A DNA stretch of 64,000 nt from Palsa-513 sp050010595. Lineage in GTDB: Bacteria; Actinomycetota; Thermoleophilia; Solirubrobacterales; Solirubrobacteraceae. The translations under genes were made by a program, and so were the position numbers. The stretch is from assembly GCA_050010595.1 (NCBI GenBank), contig JBEKKS010000005.1, positions 283,365 to 347,364 on the forward strand, read 5' to 3'. Below, piece by piece: positions 7,343 to 15,866 of this stretch (positions within the stretch are counted from its first letter, which is position 1; each line of letters starts with the position of its first letter). Under the pieces are notes generated by a model that was not told the DNA's origin, did no database searches, and saw only the letters and a list, made by a program, of their open reading frames with translations.

Positions 7343-8860
7343 ATGGTCTCCGTGCTTGCGCTCTCGATCAACGGTGGCATCAAGACGGTCGGCGCCTACG
7401 CCGGCATCGCCGCGGTTGTCGCCCTCGCCCTGCTCGCCCTGCTCTATTTCGCGCAGGCGCGCGAGCTGAAGCTACTGCGCGATTGGGTCGAGCGGGAGTC
7501 CGCGCGCCGCAGCGCGCCACCACCACCGGTGCCGTCGCCGCCCGTCGTGGCGCCGATGCGCGTAGCGCCCGTGCCGATCGCCCCGGCCGCCCCTGGCGCC
7601 GCCGCACCGGTCGTCACGACGGTCGAGGGCGTGCGTCGCGTGCCGATACCGGCCGGCGCGGCGACCGAGGTCGTCCCGCCGGCCACGCCGCCGGCCTCGC
7701 CCGATGCGACCACAGTCGGCGGGATCGTTCCCGCGCCCGAGCCCGCTGCTGCGCCGGTGGCGACCGGGGCAACCGCCGTCGCGCCGCAGGTCCCCCCAAC
7801 CCCGCCGCTGCCGCGCCTGATCGCCGAGAGCGTGCCTGGGCAGGCGAGCGGCACGGTTCATGAGCTCGGGGACGGCGTCCTGATCGGTCGCGGCAAGGTC
7901 GCGAGCGTCCGCCTCAGCGACCCGCTCGCCTCAGCCCGCCACGCGCGGATCGCCCAGCAGGGCGAGCAGTACGTGCTCGAGGATCTCGGTTCCACAAACG
8001 GGACGTTTCTCAACGGCGTTCTGCTGAGCGCGCCGGCGCCGCTCAGCGAGGGCGACAAGATCCGCCTCGGCGGGAGCCAGTTCGTCTTCGCAACCGCGCC
8101 CGACGGCGACGGCGACGGCGGCAACGTTCCCGAGCCGCCCGCGCCTCAGCTGCCGCCGAGACCCGCCGCCGTGCCGCTCCTTGCCACGCCTGCGCCGGAG
8201 CGCGCGATCGAGCTCGACCACGAAGCCCTTGGTGAGGAGCCGTCGCCCGTACCGCTGCCGGCGCAGCGCAGGCGCCTGCGGCGCCCGTTCGCGCACGATA
8301 CGCAGCTCGGGTCCGACGACGCGCCACGCCTGCCGCCACCGCCCGAGACGGAGCGTACGGATGGTGGCCGCGGCGCCGGCCGCTTCGCGCTGCTCGCGCT
8401 CGTCGTCGTGATGCTCGCCGTTGTCGCAGTCGTGATCGTCGAGCTCGGGGGCGGGACGAAGCCAAACCACACGCCGCCTGCCGCCCACAGCACGCGCACG
8501 GGCGTCTCGACCGGCACGGGCGCTGCCGCAAGCAAGCCTGCCGCGAAGACACCGAGCGCGCCGTCACCAGCGTCGGTGACCGTCGCGGTCCTCAACGCCA
8601 CGGGCCGCTCCGGCCTCGCGGCGACGGTCTCCTCGACGCTCAGCACCGACGGCTACGCGAAGGGCGCGGTAGCCGATGCGCCGGCATCGGCCGCCACGAC
8701 CACAGTCGGCTACGAGCCCGGGAAGAAGGCCGCTGCGCTCGAGGTCGCACGAACGCTCGGCCTGCCCGCGAGCGACGCCGTCCCCGTAACGAGTGCCGCG
8801 GCGGCAGCCGCCGGTACGGCGCAGGTCGTTGTCTCCCTCGGCTCCGACTACCGGGGCTGA
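7343..8860 (+). CDS. Two-TM protein with cytoplasmic-type FHA domain and external LytR_C domain
   Basis: 505 residues. Hydrophobic helix at about 16-36, a long Pro/Ala-rich linker (58-158), an FHA domain at about 175-252 with the phospho-Thr-binding set GRGK, SARH, STNGT and LNG, another Pro-rich linker, a second helix at 347-366, and a C-terminal domain from about 408 (VAVLNATGRSGLA) matching the LytR_C domain often attached to LCP cell-wall ligases. With the FHA inside, both termini would be outside. It could link Thr phosphorylation (a kinase lies at 1-1520) to wall or glycan attachment. The pathway link is inference; the domains are clear. Confidence 0.82.
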   Translation: MVSVLALSINGGIKTVGAYAGIAAVVALALLALLYFAQARELKLLRDWVERESARRSAPPPPVPSPPVVAPMRVAPVPIAPAAPGAAAPVVTTVEGVRRVPIPAGAATEVVPPATPPASPDATTVGGIVPAPEPAAAPVATGATAVAPQVPPTPPLPRLIAESVPGQASGTVHELGDGVLIGRGKVASVRLSDPLASARHARIAQQGEQYVLEDLGSTNGTFLNGVLLSAPAPLSEGDKIRLGGSQFVFATAPDGDGDGGNVPEPPAPQLPPRPAAVPLLATPAPERAIELDHEALGEEPSPVPLPAQRRRLRRPFAHDTQLGSDDAPRLPPPPETERTDGGRGAGRFALLALVVVMLAVVAVVIVELGGGTKPNHTPPAAHSTRTGVSTGTGAAASKPAAKTPSAPSPASVTVAVLNATGRSGLAATVSSTLSTDGYAKGAVADAPASAATTTVGYEPGKKAAALEVARTLGLPASDAVPVTSAAAAAAGTAQVVVSLGSDYRG

Positions 8861-8878
8861 GGATCCACGGCAGAATGA

Positions 8879-9346
8879 GTGGACACGCCCAGCGACTCGT
8901 CAGAGCTCGCCACTGATTCTGAAGTGGATCCTGATCGCGCGATTGCGACGCGCCCGGCCCGCATCATCGTCGTGCTGCTCGCGATCGCGGCCGCGGGCGC
9001 GCTGCTCGCCGCGCAGCATTTGAAGGGACGCCAGCCGCTGCTGGACTCCGCAGTCTGGCGTCCACCAGCGGGCGTGTTCGAGCCGCAGAACGGCCCTGCG
9101 ACAGTGAGCTTCAAGCCGTACTACGCCGACACGTTGACGGTGTCGGTTGTGCACGACGGCAAGCTCGTGGCCGTGATCGGCCGTGACTACCGGGACCGCG
9201 CCTACCAGCGCAGCGCGACATTCGCCTGGAACGGACGCACCGCTACGGGCAGGCGCGCCGCGCCGGGCGACTACCAGGTGGAGGTCCATTTCCAACGGCT
9301 TGACCGCACGACGCTGGTCCCCTCGGTCGAGTTCGAGATCAAATGA
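8879..9346 (+). CDS. Membrane-anchored protein with FlgD-like Ig fold
   Basis: 155 residues, GTG start. One N-terminal hydrophobic helix (about 28-46) follows an acidic Ser/Asp-rich start, then an outer domain ending FAWNGRTATGRRAAPGDY, the W-x-G...G-x-Y pattern of FlgD_ig-like beta-sandwich domains. No enzyme motif is visible. It overlaps the next gene by 4 bp (ATGA), so it probably works with the O-antigen-ligase-like protein. Function unknown. Confidence 0.7.
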   Translation: MDTPSDSSELATDSEVDPDRAIATRPARIIVVLLAIAAAGALLAAQHLKGRQPLLDSAVWRPPAGVFEPQNGPATVSFKPYYADTLTVSVVHDGKLVAVIGRDYRDRAYQRSATFAWNGRTATGRRAAPGDYQVEVHFQRLDRTTLVPSVEFEIK

Positions 9347-10809
9347 CGCACGACCTCGAGCGCGCCGGCCTTGTCGTGCTCGCGCTGCTGGCTGGCGCGC
9401 TGCTCGCGCTGCCGCTGACGCGCACGCGGCGCGCCGGGCTGCTCGGCGCAACCCTCGGTCTGGCGCCGCTCCTGCTGGCGCTAACGCTCTGGCACAACCC
9501 GAAGCTTGCGACGCTCCACCACCACCCGGCGCGTGGGCTCGCGGCGATCGCCGGAGTGCTCGTCGTCGTTGCCGCGCTCGCGTTCCTGCTGGACCGCAAG
9601 CCTCTGCTCCTGCCGCTGCTCGCGTTGCTTGCGCTGCCGTTCCGCGTTCCCCTCGGCAGCGTCTCCGATGGCCTGCTGATTCCGCTCTACGCCGTGATCG
9701 CCGCCGGAGCCATCGTTGCGATAGTGCGCGGCGAGGGCGAGCGCCGCGCGCCCCAGGCGCTCGAGCGCGTCCTGGCTGTCGCGCTCGTCCTCTACGCGGC
9801 CCAGGCGGTCTACTCGCCGAGCGCCGGCTTGACGAAGGCGGTCGAGAACGCCGGTTTCTTCTATGTCCCGTTCGCGCTGCTCTACCTGCTGCTGCGCGAG
9901 CTCGATTGGGTGCCCGAGCTGCGCCGGCGCGCGTTCCAGCTGCTGCTGGCGCTCGGCGCGCTGTTCGCCTTTGTCGGGCTCGGCGAGCTCGCGGATCACA
10001 GCCACCTGCTGTTCAACCGCGGCCTCGACCAGGACGCCTACTTCATCCGCATCAACTCGCTCTTCTACGACCCGAACGTCTACGGGCGCTATCTCGCGTT
10101 GACGATGATCCTGCTCGCTTGCGCATTGCTCGGCGAGCGGCGCCAGCGCGTGCTCGCCGCCGGCGCCGCGCTGCTCGCGCTCCTCTGGGCGGGCCTGCTC
10201 GTCAGTCTCTCGGAGTCGGCGATCATCGCGCTGCTCGCGGGGCTTGCCGTCATCTGGGTGACGAGCGCGCGTCGTCCGGGCCGCGCCGCGCTGGCGCTCG
10301 CGGTCGCGCTGGCCTTGGCCGTCGCGCTCGCGTTTGCCCTCGTGCGCGGCTCGATCCCGACGGACCTCGGCGGCACGAGCGGCTCGCTCTCGAACGCGAC
10401 GAGCGGGCGCACGTCGCTCGTCTCCGAGGGCGTCGATTTGTTTGCCGACCGCCCGCTGGAGGGGTTCGGCTCCGGATCCTTTGCGACCGAGTACGACACC
10501 CACATCTCGCACCGCCCGAGCGGCTTCGAGCATCACGAGCACCTGCCCTATCAGCAGCCGACGACCTCCGACTCACACACGACGCCGGTCACGATCGCGG
10601 CCGAGCAGGGCCTGATCGGGATCGTCGTCTACGCGGCGCTGCTCGTCGCCGGCTTCGGCGCCGTGCGCCGCAGGCCCTTGCTGCTCGCGCTCTTCACCGC
10701 GCTCGTCGTCGACACGCTCTTCTACGCCGACTTCCTCGAGGACCCCGCGACCTGGGTCATCCTCGCCGTCGCCTGCTCGCGAGCGCCCACGCAGACAGCG
10801 CCTACCTAG
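9343..10809 (+). CDS. O-antigen ligase / Wzy polymerase-like membrane protein
   Basis: 488 residues with about 11-12 hydrophobic helices and the Wzy_C/O-antigen-ligase feature of one large hydrophilic loop late in the protein (about residues 350-415, containing GFGSGSF and HHEHLPYQQP). Such enzymes polymerise or transfer lipid-linked oligosaccharides on the outer face of the membrane. Overlaps the gene before it and lies 1 bp from the flippase gene after it, so the three form one translation-linked block. Polymerase versus ligase cannot be decided from sequence alone. Confidence 0.85.
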   Translation: MTHDLERAGLVVLALLAGALLALPLTRTRRAGLLGATLGLAPLLLALTLWHNPKLATLHHHPARGLAAIAGVLVVVAALAFLLDRKPLLLPLLALLALPFRVPLGSVSDGLLIPLYAVIAAGAIVAIVRGEGERRAPQALERVLAVALVLYAAQAVYSPSAGLTKAVENAGFFYVPFALLYLLLRELDWVPELRRRAFQLLLALGALFAFVGLGELADHSHLLFNRGLDQDAYFIRINSLFYDPNVYGRYLALTMILLACALLGERRQRVLAAGAALLALLWAGLLVSLSESAIIALLAGLAVIWVTSARRPGRAALALAVALALAVALAFALVRGSIPTDLGGTSGSLSNATSGRTSLVSEGVDLFADRPLEGFGSGSFATEYDTHISHRPSGFEHHEHLPYQQPTTSDSHTTPVTIAAEQGLIGIVVYAALLVAGFGAVRRRPLLLALFTALVVDTLFYADFLEDPATWVILAVACSRAPTQTAPT

Positions 10810-10810
10810 C

Positions 10811-12277
10811 GTGTTCGCCTACCTGAAGCGGCTCGTGACCGCGGGCCTCGCCTACCAGGCCGGCGACATCCTCTCCAAGGGGGCTGCGCTCGTCACGCTG
10901 CCGCTCTACACGCGCTATGTCGCGCGCACGCAGTACGGCTACGCGGAGGCGCTGCTGACCGGCGTGATCCTGCTCTCGATCGTGCTGCGGCTCGGGATCG
11001 GCGAGGCGTTCATCCGCTTCTACTACGACGACGAGGACGCCGCGCGCCGCGACCGGATCGCCGCCGGTGCGGTCGTGCTGAGCGCGACGACGACGACGCT
11101 CGCCGCGCTCGCCGGGCTAGCGCTCGCCGGACCGCTTTCGCGCGCGCTGATCGGCCCGCGCACCGTGACGCTGTTCGACGTCGCGGTGCTGGGGCTGTGG
11201 GCGTTCACGAACCTCGAGATCGCCTACGCGCTCTTGCGCGCCGACGAGCGCAAGGGCGCGTACATGAAGGCGTCGCTCGCCGACGTCTCGCTGTCGATCC
11301 CGCTGATGGTCTGGCTCGTCGTCTTCGAGCACGACCAGGCGACCGGGCTGCTGCTCGGCAACTACGCCGCCTCGACGCTGATCCTGTTCGGCCTGTGGTG
11401 GAGCGAGCGGGCGCGCCTGCGGCGCGGGGCGGGCGGGATCGCGCACTCGGGGATGCGCGCGATGCTCCACTTCGGCCTGCCGACGGTGCCCGCCGACGCC
11501 TCGGTCTACGCGCTGCAGGTCGCCGACCGCTGGTACCTGCTGCGCGACTACTCCTCGGTCGCCGCCGGCGTCTATGCGATTGCGGCGAAGCTCGCGACGG
11601 TCGTCTTCGTCTTCGTGCGCGGCTTCCAGTACGCCTGGCCGCCGCTGGCCTACTCGGTCGAGGACGACGAGGTCGCCGGCCGGCTCTATGCGACGGTCAC
11701 GACCTACTACGTGCTCGCGACGGGGATCGTGGTTGCCGGCGTCGCGCTGTTCGCCCGCTGGGGCGTGCAGATCCTCTACCACTCCTACTACGGCGCCTAT
11801 CGTGCGATCCCCTGGCTCGCGCTCGGCTGGTCGCTCTATGGCCTCTACCTGATCTTCATCGTCATCTCGGGCCGCGCGCGGCGCACCCGCCGCAACCTGC
11901 CCGCGGCGTTCGTCGGGCTTGCGGTCAACGTCGGCTGCCTGTTTCTGCTCGTGCCGCGCTTCGGAATCGCCGGCGCCGGGATCGCGCTCGCGATCGCCTA
12001 CGCGGCGATGATCGTCGCGATCCACCTTCTCACGCGCCACTTGTTCGAGGTCCGCTTCGAATGGGGCCGGTTGGCGAGGCTCGTCCTGATCTTGGGTGCG
12101 GTCTCTGTTCTAGGAGACGTGTTCTTCCCGACGCATGGTCTTTACGGGTTCCTGTTGCGGGGCGCTGCCTGGTGCCTGATCTTCCCGCTGCTCTGGGCAG
12201 CGGGCTTCTTCCACGCGGCGGAGCTAGCGCGCGCGCGCTCGCTCGCGGAACGGGTCTTGCGCAGGAGCGCTCGCTAA
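10811..12277 (+). CDS. Polysaccharide flippase (MOP superfamily, Wzx-like)
   Basis: 488 residues, GTG start. About 12-14 hydrophobic helices. The start AYLKRLVTAGLAYQAGDIL and the pattern of short charged loops are typical of oligosaccharide flippases. Likely role: move undecaprenyl-linked repeat units to the outer membrane face for the Wzy-like protein encoded just upstream. Downstream, 92 bp separate it from the glycoside hydrolase gene. Confidence 0.88.
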   Translation: MFAYLKRLVTAGLAYQAGDILSKGAALVTLPLYTRYVARTQYGYAEALLTGVILLSIVLRLGIGEAFIRFYYDDEDAARRDRIAAGAVVLSATTTTLAALAGLALAGPLSRALIGPRTVTLFDVAVLGLWAFTNLEIAYALLRADERKGAYMKASLADVSLSIPLMVWLVVFEHDQATGLLLGNYAASTLILFGLWWSERARLRRGAGGIAHSGMRAMLHFGLPTVPADASVYALQVADRWYLLRDYSSVAAGVYAIAAKLATVVFVFVRGFQYAWPPLAYSVEDDEVAGRLYATVTTYYVLATGIVVAGVALFARWGVQILYHSYYGAYRAIPWLALGWSLYGLYLIFIVISGRARRTRRNLPAAFVGLAVNVGCLFLLVPRFGIAGAGIALAIAYAAMIVAIHLLTRHLFEVRFEWGRLARLVLILGAVSVLGDVFFPTHGLYGFLLRGAAWCLIFPLLWAAGFFHAAELARARSLAERVLRRSAR

Positions 12278-12360
12278 GCGGGCCAAGTCAGACAGCGAGG
12301 AGGCCCGACCAGCACGCCGTCGCCTCATCGCCGCGGTCAGAGGAGGGCCCCCGCAGCCGC

Positions 12361-12366
12361 TAGCAT
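12361..12366 (+). promoter_or_regulatory. Putative -10 element (leaderless) for the glycoside hydrolase gene
   Basis: TAGCAT, 3 nt before ATG 12370 and 6 nt before the next codon GTG 12373. The spacing seen elsewhere in the window favours GTG 12373 as the real start. Confidence 0.4.
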
Positions 12367-12369
12367 CGA

Positions 12370-13479
12370 ATGGTGCTGCGACTCGCCGCGGTCCTCGCAT
12401 TCGGCGCGCTGATGCCGCTGGGCCATGGCCAGCAGCCGGCACCGAGCCTGTTCGGGATCAATACCGGGACCTATGACACAAGTCAGGCGCGGCTCGAGCG
12501 CGATTTGCCGGAGGCTGTAGCGCTCGGCGCTCGCTGGGTTCACTTCACCGGCGACTCGCTGGTCTACGTCCACGGGCGGCCGAGCTTCGCCGAGCTCGAC
12601 TCGGAGGTCAACGGCGCGCGCAAGCTGGGTCTCGGCGTGGTGCTCTCACTGGGCGGGATCCGCGCTGCCTGCTCGATCAGGCCGCTGCCTGCGGATCCGG
12701 CGCGCTGCCCGCCGACCAGCGCGCACGACCTGTCGGTCTACTCCGCCTACCTTGCCCGCCTGTTGCGCCATTTCGCGGGCCGCGTCCTCTACTACGAGTC
12801 GTGGGTCGAACCGAACCACACCTCGATGTGGGGCGGCCCGGTCAATCCCGCCCAGTACGCGACACTGCTCGCGACCGAGTACCGCGTCTTCCAGGCAACC
12901 GAACCGGCGGACCAGCTGATGTTCGCCGGTGTTGCCGACTTTGGGATCGAGACCGGGTCCTCGAGCGGCGAAGCGGTTCTGCCCTACACCGAGCAGGTGC
13001 TCGACGACCTCGACGGCCAGAAGGCGTTCGATCTCGTGGCGCTCCACGGCTACCGCTTCCCGCCTTCGCTCTCACCCGACGACCTCGGCTGGACGCTCTA
13101 CCCGGCGAGCCCGGTCTGGCGCCAGGACACCTGGACGACGCAGCTCGAGGCCTACGAGGCGGAGTTCACAGCACACGGCTACGGCGAGCCGCGCCTGTGG
13201 CTGACCGAGTTCGGCTGGCCCGGCAACACGACGCCGAGCGGCGACTACTTCCCGAGCCTGCAAGCGCAGGCGGCCGATGTCACGCAGGCCTACCAGGCAC
13301 TCGAGAGCCCGGCACTGTCATTCGTGCAGGCCGCATTCTGGTTCAACCAGCGCGACTACGAGCTCGGCGCCGCGAACCCGGACCCGGGCTTCTTCGCCCA
13401 CTACGGCCTGCTGTTCAACGACTTCGCCCCAAAGCCCGCGGCGGCGGCGTTCGAGGAGGCTGCGGGGGCGGCTCGATAG
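12370..13479 (+). CDS. Secreted clan-A glycoside hydrolase (GH39/GH5-like TIM barrel)
   Basis: 369 residues with a signal peptide (about 1-21, cut near GHGQ). The barrel carries the two clan-A acids: E147 in SWVEPN as acid/base and E280 in LTEFGW as nucleophile. WVEPN replaces the usual WNEPN, so the Asn that normally precedes the acid/base is Val. Sited right after the flippase, it resembles PslG, a hydrolase encoded in an exopolysaccharide cluster that trims the polymer in the periplasm or outside. Substrate is unknown. Start may be GTG 12373 by promoter spacing; the AGGAGGG near 12341 is too far upstream to serve ATG 12370. Confidence 0.8.
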   Translation: MVLRLAAVLAFGALMPLGHGQQPAPSLFGINTGTYDTSQARLERDLPEAVALGARWVHFTGDSLVYVHGRPSFAELDSEVNGARKLGLGVVLSLGGIRAACSIRPLPADPARCPPTSAHDLSVYSAYLARLLRHFAGRVLYYESWVEPNHTSMWGGPVNPAQYATLLATEYRVFQATEPADQLMFAGVADFGIETGSSSGEAVLPYTEQVLDDLDGQKAFDLVALHGYRFPPSLSPDDLGWTLYPASPVWRQDTWTTQLEAYEAEFTAHGYGEPRLWLTEFGWPGNTTPSGDYFPSLQAQAADVTQAYQALESPALSFVQAAFWFNQRDYELGAANPDPGFFAHYGLLFNDFAPKPAAAAFEEAAGAAR

Positions 13480-13513
13480 TTCGACCGCGTGCGGGTCCGG
13501 CGTCCTCGCGATG

Positions 13514-13903
13514 CTACGAGTCCGGCCAGTTGGCCTCGCCGCGGACGCCGTCGCCTTCGGGTGGCTTCGGCCCGCCGACGGCAATCAGGTCGAGGCCGTC
13601 GGGGCCGCTCTCGAAGGAACGCACTACCTCCGGGGCGACGCGCAGGACGTCCCACTCGCGCAGCTCGACGACCGCGCCGTCCAGCAGCGCGCGGCCCGAT
13701 CCGGCGACCACGACATAGGCCTCCTCCTGCTCACGGTGGCTGTGGGCAAACGGGCTACGGTAGCTCGGCGCGTAGCGAACGCGGCTGATGCCGAGATCGC
13801 GCGAGTCGAGGTGCTTGCGCCCAAAGCGGAGATCGATCCCCGTTGCGGCTCCGCTCCCCGACGGTTCGATCTCGGACAGGTTTACGAGCGTGTGGCTGGA
13901 CAT
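13514..13903 (-). CDS. Cupin-domain protein
   Basis: 129 residues. Cupin motif 1 is visible as FAHSHREQEEAYVVVAGSG (two His and Glu of the G(X)5HXH(X)3,4E(X)6G pattern, residues about 53-71). Motif 2 is weaker, around VLRVAPEVVRSFES, where the usual PxxxxH His is not evident. A small beta-barrel that probably binds a metal or sugar-like ligand. Starts at ATG 13901-13903 with MSSHTLVNL. It lies 10 bp downstream of the quinone-oxidoreductase-like gene on the same strand. Confidence 0.78.
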   Translation of the reverse strand: MSSHTLVNLSEIEPSGSGAATGIDLRFGRKHLDSRDLGISRVRYAPSYRSPFAHSHREQEEAYVVVAGSGRALLDGAVVELREWDVLRVAPEVVRSFESGPDGLDLIAVGGPKPPEGDGVRGEANWPDS

Positions 13904-13913
13904 GCTGGCTCCT

Positions 13914-14831
13914 TTAGGGCAAGAGGACGATCTTGCCGCGGGTCGTGCGCTTGGCCAGCTCACGGTACGCCTCGCGCACCTCGGCCAGCGGAAACGTGCG
14001 CTCAATCGCGATCTCGAGCTTGCCGGCGGCGGAGAGATCGACGAGCTCTTGCAGCGTCTCGACGTTCGAGACGCTACCGGTGCCCTCGCCGTGCACGCCG
14101 AGCCGCTCGATCGCCGCGAAGTCGGCGATCGTGTTGATCCGTGCCGGTGCGACGCCAAGCTCGATCGCGAGATCGACGTAGCCGCCGCCGAAGGTGTCGA
14201 TGAACGCATCGAGGCGTCCGTTTGTGGCCGCCAGGATCCGCTCCTTCTGCCCCTCGCCGTAAGCGACCGGGATCACGCCCTTGTCGTGCAGCCAGGCGTG
14301 GTTGCGCTCGCTCGCGAGGCCAATCACGGTTGCTCCCTCCAGCCGTGCGAGCTGTACGGCGACCGAGCCGACGCCACCGGCGGCTGCCGACACTGCGACG
14401 ACCTCGCCCGCCTGGAGATCGACGGCCTTGACACACGCATATGCGGCGAACGGCGCGACGTGAAGCGATCCCGCGACCGCCCACGCCACGTCGGCGGGCT
14501 TGCGTACGAGCTGCGTGGCGGGGACCACGGCGAGCTCCGCGTGACTCGAGCGCGTATCGACCCAGCCGCAGACCTCCTGGCCGACCGCGAAGTCGCTGAC
14601 GCCCTCGCCGAGCTCCTCGATCGTGCCTGCGAGATCGCTCCCTTCGCCGCAGGGAAGCTTCGTCGGCCACCGCGCTTCGAGCAGGCCCTCCCGGATCGAG
14701 CTCTCCCCCGGGTTGATCGACGCGGCCTTGACGGCGACAAGCACCTCGCCTGGGCCGGGCACGGGCCGGTCGACCTCGCGCACTTCCAGCACCTCGGGCC
14801 CGCCGAAATGATCGAACTGAACTGCTTTCAC
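13914..14831 (-). CDS. Zinc-less medium-chain dehydrogenase / NADPH:quinone oxidoreductase-like
   Basis: 305 residues, usual for the QOR branch. N-terminal GroES-like domain (MKAVQFDHFGGPEVLEV; GEGSDLAGTIEELGEGV) and a Rossmann domain with AAAGGVGSVAVQLAR. No zinc-ligand cysteine set. It should reduce quinones or enones with NADPH. Start is GTG 14829-14831 with a clear GGAGGA ribosome binding site 3 bp upstream of it, so this transcript has a leader. Followed by the cupin gene. Confidence 0.88.
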   Translation of the reverse strand: MKAVQFDHFGGPEVLEVREVDRPVPGPGEVLVAVKAASINPGESSIREGLLEARWPTKLPCGEGSDLAGTIEELGEGVSDFAVGQEVCGWVDTRSSHAELAVVPATQLVRKPADVAWAVAGSLHVAPFAAYACVKAVDLQAGEVVAVSAAAGGVGSVAVQLARLEGATVIGLASERNHAWLHDKGVIPVAYGEGQKERILAATNGRLDAFIDTFGGGYVDLAIELGVAPARINTIADFAAIERLGVHGEGTGSVSNVETLQELVDLSAAGKLEIAIERTFPLAEVREAYRELAKRTTRGKIVLLP

Positions 14832-14876
14832 GTTTCCTCCAAGCGCTGGTAACCGGGCTGGCTGGGCGCACGGACG

Positions 14877-14910
14877 CCCGTGACGGAGCTTAGCCTCCGG
14901 CCGTCACGGG
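14877..14910 (-). terminator. Strong hairpin overlapping the stop of the GT2 gene
   Basis: Perfect 10-bp inverted repeat (CCCGTGACGG / CCGTCACGGG) with a 14-nt loop, covering the TGA stop at 14904-14906. No U-tract follows, so termination or 3'-end protection are both possible. Confidence 0.45.
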
Positions 14911-15848
14911 CCCTCGAGCTTCACGCGCTCGTTGCGCGCCGCTGCGGCCTCGCGCAGCCCTTCGCCGCGACTCGGCCAGAGCGCCGCCGTGACGTCACGG
15001 CGGTAGCGCCGCCACTGCGCCCTGCGCAGCGCAAGCGCAACGATCATGCGCACGAAGTAGCTCCAAGCGGTCAAGCAGCGGACCATGGCCGCCGCCGGGC
15101 GGCCGTGATGCTTGCGCATGTAGCGATCACGCCCCCGCGCGAGCTCGACGACGCGCCGCTCGGGAACCGTGTCGCTGGACAGCTGCTCGTGGTGGACCGC
15201 GACGGCCTCTGGCACATACAGCGTGTGCCAGCCGGCGTCGGCGAGCCGCTTCTGGAAGTCGACCTCGTCCGAGTAGACGAAGAAGTCGCCGTCCATCCAG
15301 CCGATCTGCTCCGCCGCCTCGCGCCGCACGAGCAGCGCCGCCGACTGGCCCCAGTCGACGCGCCGCACGCGCGAGCCCTTGCTCTGCACGACGAACAGGC
15401 GGTGCAGGAATAGCGCTTGCACCAGCGCCGTCCCGACGCCGGGGAAGCGCCAGGCGGAAGGCTGGACGGCGCCGCCGGGCCGCTTCAGCACGCCGACCGC
15501 ACAAGCGGCCCGCGGGTCGGCTTCGAGCGCCTCATGCAGCGCCCTCGTCGCGCCCTCCAGTAGCTCCGAGTCCTCATTCAGCAGCAGGCAGTAGCGCCCC
15601 CGCGAGCGCTCCATCAGCTCGCTGTCGTTGACGGCCTTGGACCGCCGCTCCGCAATCTCAATCAGCCCAATGTCGCCGCTCAGCGCGCGCACCGCATCAG
15701 CTGAGCCGTCATCGGACCCGTTGTCGAGCACCAGCACCTCGGTCTCGACCGGCAAGCGCCCCCTCTCGGCCGCGATGGCGGCGATGCTGCGCAGCAGCAG
15801 CGACCGGCCATCGCTGTTGCACACGCAGAAGGTGATCTCGACTGCCAT
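14904..15848 (-). CDS. Glycosyltransferase family 2 (rhamnosyltransferase-like)
   Basis: 314 residues from ATG 15846-15848 (MAVEITFCVCNSDG). GT-A features: LVLDNGSDDGSADAV near residue 40, ENSEL-like LLNEDSEL as the DxD region, VDWGQSAALLVRREA and DEVDFQKRLADAGW. A cytoplasmic-side enzyme adding a sugar to the lipid-linked repeat. A longer frame runs to 16124 but overlaps the divergent GT4 gene. Divergent from that gene with only 18 bp between starts. Confidence 0.88.
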   Translation of the reverse strand: MAVEITFCVCNSDGRSLLLRSIAAIAAERGRLPVETEVLVLDNGSDDGSADAVRALSGDIGLIEIAERRSKAVNDSELMERSRGRYCLLLNEDSELLEGATRALHEALEADPRAACAVGVLKRPGGAVQPSAWRFPGVGTALVQALFLHRLFVVQSKGSRVRRVDWGQSAALLVRREAAEQIGWMDGDFFVYSDEVDFQKRLADAGWHTLYVPEAVAVHHEQLSSDTVPERRVVELARGRDRYMRKHHGRPAAAMVRCLTAWSYFVRMIVALALRRAQWRRYRRDVTAALWPSRGEGLREAAAARNERVKLEGP

Positions 15849-15853
15849 GCCCG

Positions 15854-15859
15854 TATTGT
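15854..15859 (+). promoter_or_regulatory. Putative -10 element (leaderless) for the GT4 gene
   Basis: TATTGT, 7 nt before GTG 15867, inside the 18-bp gap between two divergent glycosyltransferase genes. Confidence 0.45.
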
Positions 15860-15866
15860 CGAGCCT

